A DNA stretch of 64,000 bases from Erythroxylum novogranatense (GCA_029891385.1 CM057224.1:4340001-4404000), one strand, 5' to 3'. Shown: positions 1 to 12,600, counted from the stretch's first letter. Made by a program: numbers and translations. The notes: generated from the letters alone by a model not told the origin.

Positions 1-2480
1 CTTTGAAATTTTTAGAGTTATGTGTTCGGATCGGGAAAATGACTTAGAGACTGATGATTATGATTCTGGTTTCGAAAGTGAGTGGTAAATGGCTTGAAAA
101 ATTTAGATTTGTGAGTTTAAGAATTATTGTGAAGAGTCATTGAAATTTAGAGACTGAGATTAAATAAATATGAGGATTGTGATCTATAAGTCTAAATTAG
201 CCCTATATATATATACCTTATGCTTGAAATTAGAAGACTTTTCACTTAAGGCTAAAATCTTCATCCTCCTCGCGTTGGTGTCGTTTATCTTTTCCTTGGA
301 GATTTTCGTTGGGTTCTCCTTCATTGTGGAAGCTTTGCTTGTGATTGAGTGATGGTGATGTTTTCGTTTGGGTTGAGAGTGAAATCAGTGGGAGTTTGAG
401 CTGGAGGATCTCGGACGTTTACGATTTTTAGGGCTTCGATCGAATTTGTGATTTGGTAAGTTTATTGTGTTTTAATGTTGTATTTATGGTTATTTATGGC
501 ATTTATGGTATTTAATGTGTTAGCTGGGGTAGTTGAATGTGTTTTATGGAGGTTTTTAGAGTATTAATGGCAGAAATGACGATCGGAGAAGATGATTGGG
601 TCGCACGTCGCGACGTCTGTAATAGGGCCACGCCATGACGAGAAAAGCGTGTTAAGCATGACGAGCAACTTGAGACGTCATGGCGAGCAAGCAATTTAGA
701 ACGCATGACAGTGATTGCTAAGCGCGCATGGCGCAGAAGAATTGTTCGCCATGACGAACGTTCCCATCGCAGAATGAAGTCCCTTTGTCTTGTGGCATGG
801 GGACAAAAATTTTAGAGAAATTGAATTGGTTTTAGGGTATATCTTTTAGTGAAGACCTCGATTAGGGTAATGCAGGAGTTGTTATGATCTAGAGAAAGAG
901 GTCTTTGAGTGAGGTAAATTATAAGAGTTGAAATTAAATTAGCGAGTTCTCAATCATAGAAAAAAGAGTTGATTCTGGTTCCTTAAGTGACCTAAGAGTT
1001 ATGTATTATCAATTGGAGTATAATTAGAGTTTAAATGAGAGATTTGTGAAATTTATGGATGTTATTGACCTAGTGAGTAGTGAATTTTGGTTGTGAATCG
1101 AGAGATAGCGGAATGGGACTAAAGCTTTGAAATCATGATCATGCATCATATAATTTTAAATGTGAGACATGTGCATTAGTGAATCTTATTGATTGAGCAT
1201 ATAGTGATGAGAATGCATTTGTATTGTTATAGAGGTACCGTTGGATTGACTGTCCACGGATATCGCTTGGGACTTCAGCGATGCTTCGGAGATTCTGGTG
1301 AGTAACCTAGTTGGTTCCTCGATCTTTGTGTGATAATCTGTCTTTGTGAATGTGTGAATCAATTGTCGATGTGAGTGATACAAATGTGAGATAAATGTCT
1401 GCAAATATGAATAAGTGTTCGATTGTGAGTGATTGTCTTGAATGTGTTGCTAATGTGAATACTTGTGATTATGAATCGATGTATAGTATTACGAGTAAGT
1501 GTTACGATCGTGACAAGTGAATGAAGTGATAATATATGTCTAGTATTTGTAAGTGTTAGTGCATGCTAGGCATGATTATAAGAGGTAATTAAGCAGTTGT
1601 GGTCAAGCATTCGGTGTGCGAGCTTTAAGCTCGAATATTAGTGAATAGGCTAAGGCGAAAGGGGAATAGTGCATACCAGGAGGGCTCTCCTATCCCTAAA
1701 GTGGCGGCGATGGTGCATACCCAGAGGGCTCTCCTATCCCTAAAGTGAGCAGCGATGTCATACCGGAGGGCTCTCCTACTTGCAAAAATGTGATCATTGT
1801 GAAAAGTGCCCGAATCGGGAAAGTGTAGCAGCTCAGTCACAACAATGACATAAAATGAGAAATTGCATACATTATGCATCTGACTGCGTAGTGAAATCGA
1901 GAATGCGTGTGATGTATGACAATTGTGAAGTGATATGTTTGAGTTATGTTATCGTATAAATATGTAAATTGTGTACAATGTTCTAAATTTCGTTAAGGTG
2001 TACTATGCGATATATTATGTGTATATGCATGAGTTGGGTGAACCATCGATGATGGTTTCTCACTGAGTTCGCAAACTCACCCAACATTGCTAATATTTTC
2101 GAGGCGGCGTTAGTAGGTTTCTAGCTCCCGAGATAGGCGTTTTCTCTTTGTGAAGTTCTTGGTCAAGTGAAGCGATGGCACTGTGTTCTATCACCGGGCG
2201 ACTTTGAGGATGACCTAGTATAGACGTTTTATCGGTTTCCTTTTGGGTTCTTGTATTGAGACTTTAGGGACCGATAGACTTGTCTATATTTTGGATTGAT
2301 ACCATGTAATGAAATTGGGGTTTTAAATTTTAGTGATTTGCTTATTGCGGTTTAATTATACTGATGCCATGTGAGTATTTAGTGATAGTTGCGAGCGGTA
2401 GCACTTCCTTCTTTGTGGGATATCGTCAGTCGACCCACGGGCGTCCGGTGTACCTATGGTGAGGGGCTCTGATAATTGCT
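1..2480 (+). mobile_element. Diverged LTR-like sequence related to the 3.26-kb LTRs at 53-63 kb
   Basis: No coding frame is convincing here. The segment at 2036-2086, with GATGGTTT, CTCACTGAGTT and AACTCACCC, matches in reverse orientation the motif at 52955-53000 and 59950-59995 in the giant LTRs. The block at 590-750 carries CGTCGCGACG plus many CATGACGA-like derivatives, resembling the CGTCGCGACG cluster of those LTRs after CpG decay. Two imperfect repeats containing GAGGGCTCTCCTATCCC lie at 1676-1745, with a third partial one to 1775, where the giant LTRs have repeated GGAGCAAAGCTCTACGTG. I infer an old LTR of the same superfamily in plus orientation, cut by the window edge. Exact ends and a partner LTR were not found. 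Confidence 0.55.
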
Positions 2481-2579
2481 CTCAACTTCTGAGGAAAGAA
2501 GATTTGAGAGTCAGAATGATTGAAGAGGTTCAACCTGTAAATAAGGGGAGTACTTCAATAATCATCAGGGATACACCGA

Positions 2580-3353
2580 ATGAAGGTATATTTACAACCT
2601 ATTTCGATAAATAGTTATACATGGCATCTGTTGAATGAAGATGAAAGGAACTTTTATGAGGCCTTGAGGTATGCTGGAATAAAACCATATCCCACAAAGA
2701 TGACCAGTCAACCGTACACTATTTACCCAATTACAAAGCAAACAGTGATAAAGGTTGTACCAGACCTTCAACCAAGGAATCCCATGGATATTAATAAGGG
2801 GAAGAAGAAACTATACCCATAAGGGGTAACAGATGATCTGTCAATAGATCAGATTGCTGAAGAAGTACGAAGTATTGATGAAGCATGCTCTGTAGAGAGG
2901 ATGATGATGGGAACCTTCATTTCAAGAGCTAGTAGTAGTGCAACAAAGAAAGATGAACATTGTCCAGTGGAGGGAACACTTACAGAACAGACATTCACTG
3001 AATCCCTTGTGCAAACAATTATGCGTATTAGGCCATTGTCTAATACATCTTCGATTTAAGAAGAAGCCCTACCCCTGCGTGGAAGACAAATGTTAAGACT
3101 ACCAGCTCCTGATGACTTAGACCTTCCTGAACCCAACCTACTTGTTCAACCTCCTACCTCTCAGATTATTGAAGAATATGTTCCATCTTCAGACGCATAT
3201 GTCACAACAATTGCTTTTGAAGAAGAACAACCGAAGAATGATGACCGACTCACCTCATCTTTTGACTTACAAGCAGAAGTAATGCACCTACGCAGAGAAG
3301 TCAAGGAGTTAAAGGAGATGGTGAAAGAATTATTGAAGCGTCATTGGTCATAA
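2580..3353 (+). pseudogene. Broken terminal ORF of an LTR retroelement, unrecognised product
   Basis: One reading frame of 258 codons is interrupted by two stops: TAA at 2820-2822 and TAA just before the GAAGAAGCC at 3060. The pieces read as one acidic, proline-containing protein. Its last 35 residues form a probable coiled coil with a heptad-like LxxEVxxLRREVxELKEMV pattern. I do not recognise the family. A purine-rich stretch and an AAAAAAAGGGGGAGAT polypurine tract follow within 220 bp, directly before an LTR start, so this is probably the last ORF of a retroelement rather than a host gene. In the overlapping frame just upstream a short open stretch runs into the same region, which hints at an additional frameshift. 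Confidence 0.5.
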
Positions 3354-3572
3354 TCATTTTTGATTAATAACAAATAGGGCGAGAAATGACACAGAGAAAT
3401 GAAAGGGGGAGAAGGAAATTTTGAACAAGAAAGAAAAAGATAGGGGAGGATGAGTAAGCAGAAAATGAAGAAGACAGAGTGAAGATATTTTCTTTTTTCT
3501 CATCTGTATATCGTTTTACAGTTTTTCATCTTACTTGTATGATTATTTGTTATCATAAAAAAAGGGGGAGAT

Positions 3573-4390
3573 TGTTAAGTCAAAATGACTGTACGTGAAT
3601 GATTTTGATGAAGTACAAATAATGAAAAAAGAAAAACAGACGGAAGCTATTAAAAAGCAGACGGAAGTTAAAAGCAGACGAAAGTTAAAAAGTAGACGAA
3701 AATAAAAGCAGACAGAAGTTGAAAAGTAGACGAAAGCAAAAGCAGACGAAAGCAAAAGCAGATGAAAACCAAAAGCAGACGGAAGCAAAAGCAGACGATG
3801 AAAAGCAAACGAAAGCGAATCACGTCTGAATCAAGAATTAGTTTGAGTTAGTGACAGAACTCAACTGAATAACCATTTCTTTCAAAAAACAAGATTAAAG
3901 AAGCAAGAAGCAAGAATCAAGAAGCAGTTGAAGACGAAGACTATAAATATGAGTCAAAGTCGAAGATTGAAAAAGTTACAAAATTTACAACGAGTTACAA
4001 AAGCTTACTTGAGAGAAATTATTGTGCGAAACTTAGAGCTATTTTTTTTCTGTAACAAAGCTCAAATATCTTTCAGTTGAAAGTTGTACAGATAGCCTGC
4101 AGAGACAAAGTGTGAAAGAATACTGACTGTAAGAGACCTTAAGAGGCTCGGAGACAAAGAATACTTGTAAAAGTTTAATTATTGTGTCAACTTCTCTCAA
4201 CCTTTATCTCTCTTATTTTTCAAAGTTTAGATCTTACTAGTTTTTAAACAAGTTTTCGAAAAACATTTTATAACTGTGATTTTCAGTAGTTATTGAGAAA
4301 AGAACAAGTTTCTTTTAACAAAACGTTTTTTGAAGGATTTTCAGTAAGGGGAAATACACAATTCAACCCCCCTTCTTGTTCATTTATACA
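3573..4390 (+). mobile_element. LTR (about 0.82 kb) with preceding polypurine tract
   Basis: The polypurine tract AAAAAAAGGGGGAGAT (about 3557-3572) is followed directly by TGTTAAGTC, the usual PPT-LTR junction of plant LTR retroelements. The right end is read as ATTTATACA at 4390, after an AATTCAACCCCCC tract, as is common at copia-type LTR ends; this boundary is approximate. A TATA box, TATAAATA, lies at 3942-3949. The first 250 bp (U3) contain an array of GCAGACGAAAG-like units (3630-3820). The PPT and the first roughly 45 bp of the LTR occur again at 5467-5530. Confidence 0.65.
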
Positions 4391-4405
4391 TCGTATAATA
4401 TAATC

Positions 4406-5289
4406 CTATCATCCAGAGGATCAAATTTGGACCAGAAGATATTCTGGCCAAACTAAGACGATGCTGACTTCATACTAAGACGAAGCTGACATCATACTAA
4501 GATGAATGGATATAACTTTCGGTACAAAACTCGGATTCAGATGTTCCTTAGATGAATAGAAAGAGGACTTCAAGATCTACGTCTCTCATGAAGACCTCAA
4601 AGCCCAATTCTATCATCTAGAGGATCAAATTTGGACCAGAATATGTTCTGGCCAAACTAAGGCGATGCTGACGTCATAATAAGACGAAAATGACATCATA
4701 CTAAGACGAATGTGTATAACTTTTTGTACAGAACTCAGATTTAGATGTTCGTTAGATAAATAGAAAGAGGACTTCAAGATCTACAACTCTCATTAATACC
4801 TCAAAGACCAATTCTATCATATAGAGGTTCAAATTTGGACCAAAAAATGCTCTGGCCAAACTAAGGCGATGCTGATGTCATACTAAGAAGCAACTGACAT
4901 CATACTAAGACGAATGTATATAACTTTCTGTACAAAACTCAAATTTAGATGTTCTTTAGATGAATAAAAAGAGGACTTCAACATATACAACTCTCATTAA
5001 GACCTCAAAGACCAATTCTATCATGTAGAGGATCAAATTTGGACCAGAAGATGTTCTGGCCAAACTAAGACGATGCTGACGTCATACTAAGACGAAGCTG
5101 ACATCATACTAAGATGAATGGGTATAACTTTCTGTACAGAACTCAGATTCTGATTTTCTTTAGATGAATAGAAAGAGGACTTAAAGATCTACAACTTTCA
5201 TGAAGACCTCAAAGACCAATTCTATCATCTAGAGGATCAAATTTGGACCAGAATATGTTCTGGCTAAACTAAGACGATGCTGACGTCAT
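4406..5289 (+). repeat. Tandem array of about 204-bp units, 4.3 copies
   Basis: The phrase CTATCATnnAGAGGnTCAAA recurs at about 4406, 4611, 4814, 5018 and 5222, giving a period of 203-205 bp. Each unit contains TCAAATTTGGACCAGAA, two or three ACTAAGACGAnG motifs, a TATAACTTTnnGTACA block and AGAGGACTTCAAGATCTAC. The last unit stops abruptly at 5289, inside GCTGACGTCAT, where a second copy of the retroelement 3' end begins. The embedded ACTAAGACGAAGC motif is the same one that is expanded into short tandem arrays at 5930-7080. Confidence 0.85.
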
Positions 5290-5745
5290 TTTTTATTAAT
5301 AACAAATAGGGGGAGAAGAAAATTTTTGAAGAAGAAGAAAAAGATAGGGGGAGGAAGAGTAAGAAGAAAATGAAGAACTAGAAGATGAAGTGAAGATATG
5401 TTCTTGTTTTCTCATCTGTACATTTTTTTGCAGCTTTTCATCTTACTTATATGATTATTTGTTATCATCAAAAAGGGGAAGATTGTGAAGTCAAAATGAC
5501 TTTAGATAAATGATTTTGATGAAGTAAAAATAATAATGAAAAACAAATCGAAGCCAAATTGAAAAACAGACGGAAGAAAAAGCAGACGAATGAAAAGTAG
5601 ACGGAAGAAAAAGCAAACAAAAGAAAAGCAGACGAAGAAAAGGAGGCGGAAGAAAAGCAGACGAAAAAAAGCAGATGGAAGAAAAGCAGACGCAAGAAAA
5701 GTAGACGCAAGAAAAGCAGACGAAGAAAAGCAGATGATAAACATA
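5289..5745 (+). mobile_element. Second, partial copy of the retroelement 3' end and LTR start
   Basis: This block repeats 3353-3620: AATAACAAATAGGG, the GA-rich tract, CTCATCTGTA, TTTTCATCTTACTT, TGATTATTTGTTATCAT, a polypurine tract and then TGTGAAGTCAAAATGACT as the LTR start. After about 45 bp of LTR the sequence becomes an array of GCAGACGAAGAAAA-like units (5555-5740). The normal LTR body with its TATA box is missing. I infer duplication of the retroelement end followed by local expansion of the short repeat. Confidence 0.65.
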
Positions 5746-7150
5746 ATCAGAAATTATTTTTGTTTATAATAATATTAGAAAGTGATGAACTATATCGGTA
5801 ATGAATCAAGTTGAATAATAATAATGATAATAACAACGAATTGAATTATTATGATAAAAAAGAAGAAATGATTTTCCAAATAATAATAGTATTAGAACGT
5901 GATGAACCATATTGGTAAGGGTGAAGAAAACTAAGACGAAAAGAGAATGAGAGGAAGCAGTGAAAGCGAAAGTTAGACGGAACCAAAAGTCAAACTAGGA
6001 CGAAGCGGAAATCAAAGTAAGACGAAGCGCGGAGACAAAAGTAAGACGACGTGCAAAGGCATAAGTAAGACGAAATATCTCCTTGTTATATTTATGATTT
6101 CGTAAACACTTATATATGAAGTGCGGATAGAAAAGTCAAACAAGGTCCAAAGGCAAAAGTAAGACGAAGCAGAGAGTGAACAATAAGACGAATCATCAAG
6201 AGAATACTAAGAGGAAGTGCAAAGACATAAATAAGATGAAGCGGAGAGGCAAAAATAAGACGAAGCGCATGTAATGGCAAAAGTAAGACGAATTGGAGAA
6301 GCCAAATGAATAGGAAGCGCGGAGAAAAAACTAAGACGAAGCGATTATATGAAGATAATAATTATATGAATAAAAACAAATATGCGATGAAATGTTATTA
6401 TGATTATATATGTAAATATAATAAGGAATATATATATTAGTGATTACGTATTACTTAATATATTAACATGAAAATTAGTAGATGAATGACTAATTTTAAT
6501 AAATAATTATGAAAATTCATATCAAAGTTACAATAATAAAAATAGAAAATATAAAGAAAGATGAGTTACAAATATGCGATGAAATGTTATTATTATTATA
6601 TATATATATATAATAAGAAATATATATATTAGTGATTCAGTATTATTTACTATATTGATGTAAATAGTATTATTCCTATTAGGTATAATTAAAGTTTTGG
6701 TTTATATTAATAAAACAAATATCGATGAACCGTTATTATGATTATAAAAAAAAAACACGAATATATGAATGAAGTTGAATAATAATAATGAATTTAATAA
6801 TCATTATTAAAATAATTAGAAACTGATATTGCAAATAACAATAACATTAGAAAGTGATGAACCATATTGATAAGGGTAAAGAAAACTAAGACGAATAGGG
6901 TAAAGAAAACTAAGACGAATAGAAAATTAGACGAAGCAGCGAAAGCGAAAGTGAGACAAAAGCAGCAGCCAAACTAAGACAAAGTACAGAGGCGAATGTA
7001 AGACGACTTGCAAAGGCAACAGTAAGACGAAGCAGAGAGACAACAATAAGACGAATCGGGGAGAGAAAAGTAAGACAAAGTTGAAAGACAAAGATAAGAA
7101 GAAAATTAAAACGACCAATTGAAAATGAAACCTTAAACCAGAGGTAGATT
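5745..7150 (+). repeat. AT-rich repeats with TAAGACGAAGC minisatellite
   Basis: Degenerate units of the form AAGTAAGACGAAGCGnnGAG repeat at 5930-6350 and 6885-7080. Between them lies AT-rich DNA holding two copies of an approximately 90-bp segment, ATGCGATGAAATGTTATTAT plus TATATATATTAGTGATT, at 6380-6460 and 6570-6650. AGAAAGTGATGAAC with GTTGAATAATAATAATGA also recurs (about 5776-5815, 5890-5910, 6770-6790 and 6850-6865). Open frames here are by-products of the repeats. No gene is seen. Confidence 0.7.
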
Positions 7151-7205
7151 AACTTGTAAATCATCTAAAATCATTCAAAAGACACCACAATGTGACATTA
7201 AAAGT

Positions 7206-9577
7206 TCATGAGAATCTGGGTTTTTTCCTATTACGACGAGTGTCTGTAGTGGACTGTGCGTCTGATTGTGGCGTACATTCGGTGCTGCTGATCGGCTTAT
7301 CCATTTGTAAGGACAAGTTGTATTTATCATCAGAGAATCTTTTTTCAAGGCATTGTTTAGCTGATGAAGAAGATTTAGGATTTTTCTGAAAATATCAGAA
7401 ATCAGCATATATTAAGCAAGTGATATAAGGGGAGATCACTACAAACTAAATGGCACATAAAGAAATAATAAAAGATGATGTTATAGATAAAATCAAAATC
7501 AAGGAGGAATAAAAAGGACCTGAGATGGGTGAAAGTGAAGTCTGTTGTAGTTCATGAGCATTAATTTTGTGGTAGTAAACAACAGTAAATTGTTGCACGC
7601 CATCTGAAGACTGAGTGTTTGCTGGCTTCGCGTGGAGAAAAAAGGTATCGCTTTTCAATTGTGCATGCAGTTTCTCTAACGGGAGATCCATGTTCTTATA
7701 ACGAAAAACAAAAAATCTCCATTGTCAGTGGAATAAGTACATGAAGATATTTGGGGCTGATTAAATTGGAAATGTAGATGAAAGAAGGAAGGGAAAATAT
7801 AACCTCATTGTAATATTTCATAGTCTCAACGATGGTGAAGTTTAATAGTTTCTCAGCGAGGTCGTCGAAAATGGAAGCCGTGATAGTTCCGGTATTGTCG
7901 GTCAAATCCATGTCATATCGGCACCTGTACAATAAAGTCAGAATAGTCAAAAAGGAAGAGTGTGGACAAAAAAGAAGTGCAGGTGACATGGAAGTAAAAA
8001 AGTGATGTGAATATTTCGAAATGCACATGGAAGGAATAAGCAACAAATGGAAGATTGCAAATAGAAGGCAGAAACCTTAGCTCTGCTGTTCGTTTTCTCT
8101 ACAGTAATTACAAGTGAAGAGAACTCCACATGCAGCAGCTGTAGACCAGAAGCATTTGTTGCATGCCATATACCAGAATTTTTGCAAAATGTGCTGGAAG
8201 GAAATTTTGGCTTCAATCCATGATATATAGGGAAAAACCGATAAGAACGTTCAGAGGAAGAAGTTTTAAATTCAATATCTCACGGAAATATGCAGATGCG
8301 ATTACTTTGGGGGTAGACTCTAGAGACATGATCTTTGTGATTTTTGGGCGAGATCTAGAAGTTATATCAGGATTATATCTGAAGTAAGATCGTCCATTGA
8401 TGAGGTTTCTGATCTCACTGTTATTTCGTTGTGTCCTGTAAGATAATAATTATATAGGTGAAAATATAAACAATTTTAAAAATTGGCATATAAATTGTAA
8501 CGAAATATTAGAAACATTGTATGTAACATAATGGATTACCAAATTTTCAGATCCGTAACTTCGTCTATCGGTGGGTCAACGACGATTGCTGAGTCGAACC
8601 ACGTTGACAATGCAACACCTAACATTTGAAAATGAATGTTTAAGATAGAATAAAAAGGGACAGAGTAAGACGTGTCATTATGAGGAAGGAAAAAATATTG
8701 TTAAAGAAATTGATTTTGAGCCTTGTACAAACAATAATTGGATGAGAGTGAAGTGATTCCGTAATCTGCTGGCCCTCTTTCTCAACAAAAGAATTCCAAA
8801 GTGATAGTATGACTGTTTGTTGCCTAATGAAAAACAAGAGATTACGGAAAAATGTTAATTTTGTTTACCTTTAACGCAAAATATTAACAAAGATACAGAG
8901 CGAGAATTACTCTTTATTCATGATAACAAATTTTTGTACAGTTGAAGCTTTTTCGTCTTTGATGATTTCTTTTTTTTCCAACACTTCAACGACAACGGCT
9001 AAAATATCTATCACGTGTTAAAGATTAATGTAATCAGTAATGAAAAAGTTTATTGAAGATTGTATGAACAAATATATTAAGCATCTAACTAACAGATTTT
9101 TGCTTGTCGTCCACATAATCCATAAGACTTTGGAAAGGCGTGAAGTTGAATTTCATAGGGATGATTGCATCGTCTTGTGTCACAGGCTCGATGATCGTGC
9201 GACTCGTGATAATCCACTGTATCTTCAAATTTTTGGTTTTGGCACTAAGGAGGAATTGATTTGACAATCGCATTAGAAATGATATATTTCTGACATGGCT
9301 GTAAGATGTCCCCAATTCTTTGGATATCATTGTTGAATGTGATACCCTCAACTTGCGATCCCTGTTAGTTATGAAGGAATTATCGACAGGTAAGTTGATA
9401 AAATGTAAAAGGAAGAAAGTGTAATTGATATACCTCAGGATCGCAGAAGATAAACTTTTGTCTTTTAGTCGGTGTATTAACCGAAGCAACGACTTGTTGT
9501 TTTTTTTAGACTATGACTTCACAAGACCATGATTGCGCTCCAGGGAAAATATGCTTCATCAATAAACGATTATCCAT
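7206..9577 (-). pseudogene. RPA70-like single-stranded-DNA-binding protein of a Helitron, multi-exon and decayed
   Basis: Plant Helitrons often carry a gene resembling the large subunit of replication protein A (OB-fold ssDNA binding), and this one lies just downstream of the Helitron Rep/helicase on the same strand. Conceptual exons in order: start near 9577 (MDNRLLMKHIFPG); 9085-9360 (FNFTPFQSLMDYVDD); about 8925-9010; about 8690-8850; about 8530-8620 (VDPPIDE); about 8225-8415; about 8085-8220 with a zinc-ribbon pattern WYMACNKC and CNYC; about 7800-7925 (LTDNTGTITASIFDD); about 7508-7690; and a basic C-terminal tail about 7206-7385 ending KKPRFS. A TAG interrupts the first exon after EVIV and a frameshift lies in the second. 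It is probably not functional. Exon borders are approximate. Confidence 0.75.
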
Positions 9578-9690
9578 GTTGAAAGAAAATGTTCGATGGT
9601 CAAGCGAAGACAAATAATTATTCATATAAAATTGAATTATGTGAACTGAGAAAACAAACAAGTTATATACCTTTGAGGAAATTTGATGTT

Positions 9691-12600
9691 TTATAATTTG
9701 ACTAATTGAAAAATTTCACGGAAAACAATATTCCTTGTTTTTTTTTCGAAGTCTGAAGATTGAAAAGTTTCAGGAATAATAAGAACTTTAACTGATTCAG
9801 GACTTCGAGCCCTTAACAGAGCTACATATAGTTGTCCATGTGAGAATACAGGTTGACGGAGATAAATTCCTACATGATCAAGTGTTTGACCTTGGGATTT
9901 GTTTATGGTCATTGCAAAACACAGACGAATTGGAAATTGTGTTTTGATGAAAGAAATTCCATTTTTTTTGTTCTCTGAAGATTGCAAAGGAATCTTAGGT
10001 ATAAAAATAAAATTTTCTTTGTGAGGTCCAAAAATAATTTCAGCTGAAATTGTATGATCTTTTAGTTGTTTGCATATCAACCTTGTTCCATTGCAAAATC
10101 CCTCAGTTGGAATTAAATTTCTCAGAGGCATAATTGGAGAGCCTTTTTTAGCAAAAGTTTATGTGGAGGTAGGCCTTTAGGGTTCAAATAATTGAAAAAA
10201 TCTTGATAATCAACTTGATGTCTGCGATCAGCCGTCTTGTCAAAACTCACATATGAATGCAAATTTCCTGCTAATTTTTGAATCATGATGTCATTAATTT
10301 CATCAACACAACTATTTGTTGGACATAACACGCATTTGTTTATCATCTGATATGGGTCGGATGAATATAAGCTTAGGTCAGGGAAGACATTTTCCAATAA
10401 CTTAGTGAGGATAATTGTATATTAGGAAAGTGTAATAGTAATCGGAAAAAAGGTTAGCATGTTGTTTAATGAAAACAGAACTGACCTATTAACAGATTCA
10501 TCCTTGTTGTCGTAAGGAATAATGAGTTCATTTGGTAAGCATATTTGATCTTGTTCATCCATTGGCTCAGTGCCTTCTCCAACCCGCAATAAGAAATCAC
10601 AAAAAAATTGGATTTGAGATAGCTCTCATATTTGTCGTTAAACAGAATTTAGAGATGTGGGGTTAGAGATGTGAATTTAGAAGACTTGAATCAATAAGTT
10701 GTTTCGTTGCTTGGTGAATAACTGGCAATGTTTGGCGAAAGTCACCACCAAATACAATAATTTTACCTCCAAAAGGCTGATCAGAGTTCATTATATCTTG
10801 AAGTAAGCTGTGAAATGCTTTGATGGCTTCTCGCTTTGTCATGGAAGCCTAGTCCCATAAAATAAGGCTAGATTCAAATATCAATTTTACAATACTGCTC
10901 TGTTTTCTCAACTGACAAACTTTTTGCTTTGAGAAATCAAGTGGGATTTTAAATCTTGAGTGAGCTGTCCTACCCCCTGGAAGAATTGAGACAGCAATGC
11001 CTGATGTGGCGACTGCGATTGCAATATGTTCTTGTGATCTTAAATTTGCAAGAAGAGCTCGGTATAAGAAAGTTTTTCCTGTTCCCCCAGGACCATCGAT
11101 AAAATAACTTGCATTCATTGAAGTGGGAACTGAATTCATTATTAAATCAAATATGTGCTTTTGCTCGGTGTTCAGTTTTGATTGTAATAAGAGGTCTTCT
11201 TCATCAATCTCTATATTCATCTCACTTTCTACTTCCTTAGTCTGGTGCTGGCGGTAATCAACACGAAACTCATGTTCAGTGAAATGATAATCAACTAAGC
11301 TTTTTCCCATTTGTTCTAGAAATTTATTGATATCTTTAAGAGCCATTTTTGTAATATCATCAGATGTATACGTATTACAGGAAGAATAAGCATACAGGTA
11401 GTCAGAACAAAGGTCGTCTATGAAAGTTTCCCAGAGTTCCTTAGGATTTGCAGGCAAACAATAGAATAAGAGTGTAGCAAATAACAATCTGAGGGATGTT
11501 GGCATTTGAAATATCACAGCTTCGTGAAGTGTTTGTTGTATGTAAGAGTCAGATGTTAGCAATCCTAATTGCAGTGCAACATCTCTGAAAGAGTTCATCT
11601 TTTGACCATCAATAGTTAACAAGTGGTCAAACGATGTTGGTCCTCTAACATTTGTGAGCAATAATCTCAAGTAATACCTTTCTCCTTCTAGAGGGTTAAC
11701 AGTAACTAATCGTCCTATGACTTTTCTTTGCTTTCTTTCTGACCATGTTTTTGTTTTTTGATTCCAAACAAAATGTTGCGGGAAATCAGCATACAGACAT
11801 TTCATTTCTGCAGCCTTTTGATTTGTTGAATTGGTCCTAAAACTTCCGTCAGCATTGTTTTGGAGAAGTCAATATTTCTTAATAAATAAGACAAATTAGC
11901 ATCTTTTACAAAGGAAACAGATTGTTGATCTGGGAGGTAAACTTGCAGTATATAGATCGATGGATTAGTCTCTGTCAGGCGGAATTCATATATGCGTCAT
12001 AAAGCTTCGGGGGGTGAAATCCAACGGCCTTCTTGGAAATTAGTGATTTCATCAATATTAGACGTAGTTTCTTAGTCGTTGACGCTAACGTTCACAAGGT
12101 CGTGGCCCTTAAATACATATTTGTATAAGTATTTAACAAGCTTTATAATGGAACATATTTCAACATTAATGTGGCAATTAAGTAACATCAGAAGGTACGG
12201 GTTATAAGGAACCACCCATCTATTATCAACCTCATGTCTGAAAATTTTAACTTTTCTTCCATTATCTCTGCGTCTATAGCACGGATAACTGTCTTCACCA
12301 TGGGTAGTGAAAGGAGTAAAATCCTTAGGATAATGACTTTTGCATACACCATTTCTCATGTAAGGGCACTGTTTGTTCATAAAACTACAAGAACCGTGGA
12401 TCATATGCTTAATGACAAGAGAATATAACCTGAAATTGTGATCAGGATTAGGTATTTCAGTTGATATGACATGATCATAAGAATCTGGATTCAACAACTT
12501 AAATTGTGGTTGAAGTATTAGCAACAAATGAGCATGAGGGAATCCACGCTTTTGAAATTCAATAACGTAAACAAATGTGGCAACATCTCCGAGAATTCCT

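Noticed and set aside
3630..7080. Possible CRISPR-like array of short repeats
   Set aside because: Units are degenerate and head-to-tail without unique spacers of constant length, and the DNA is plant nuclear.
3543..7164. Phe/Leu/Ser-rich minus-strand frames resembling membrane proteins
   Set aside because: They are reverse readings of purine-rich minisatellites and have no start context or family match.
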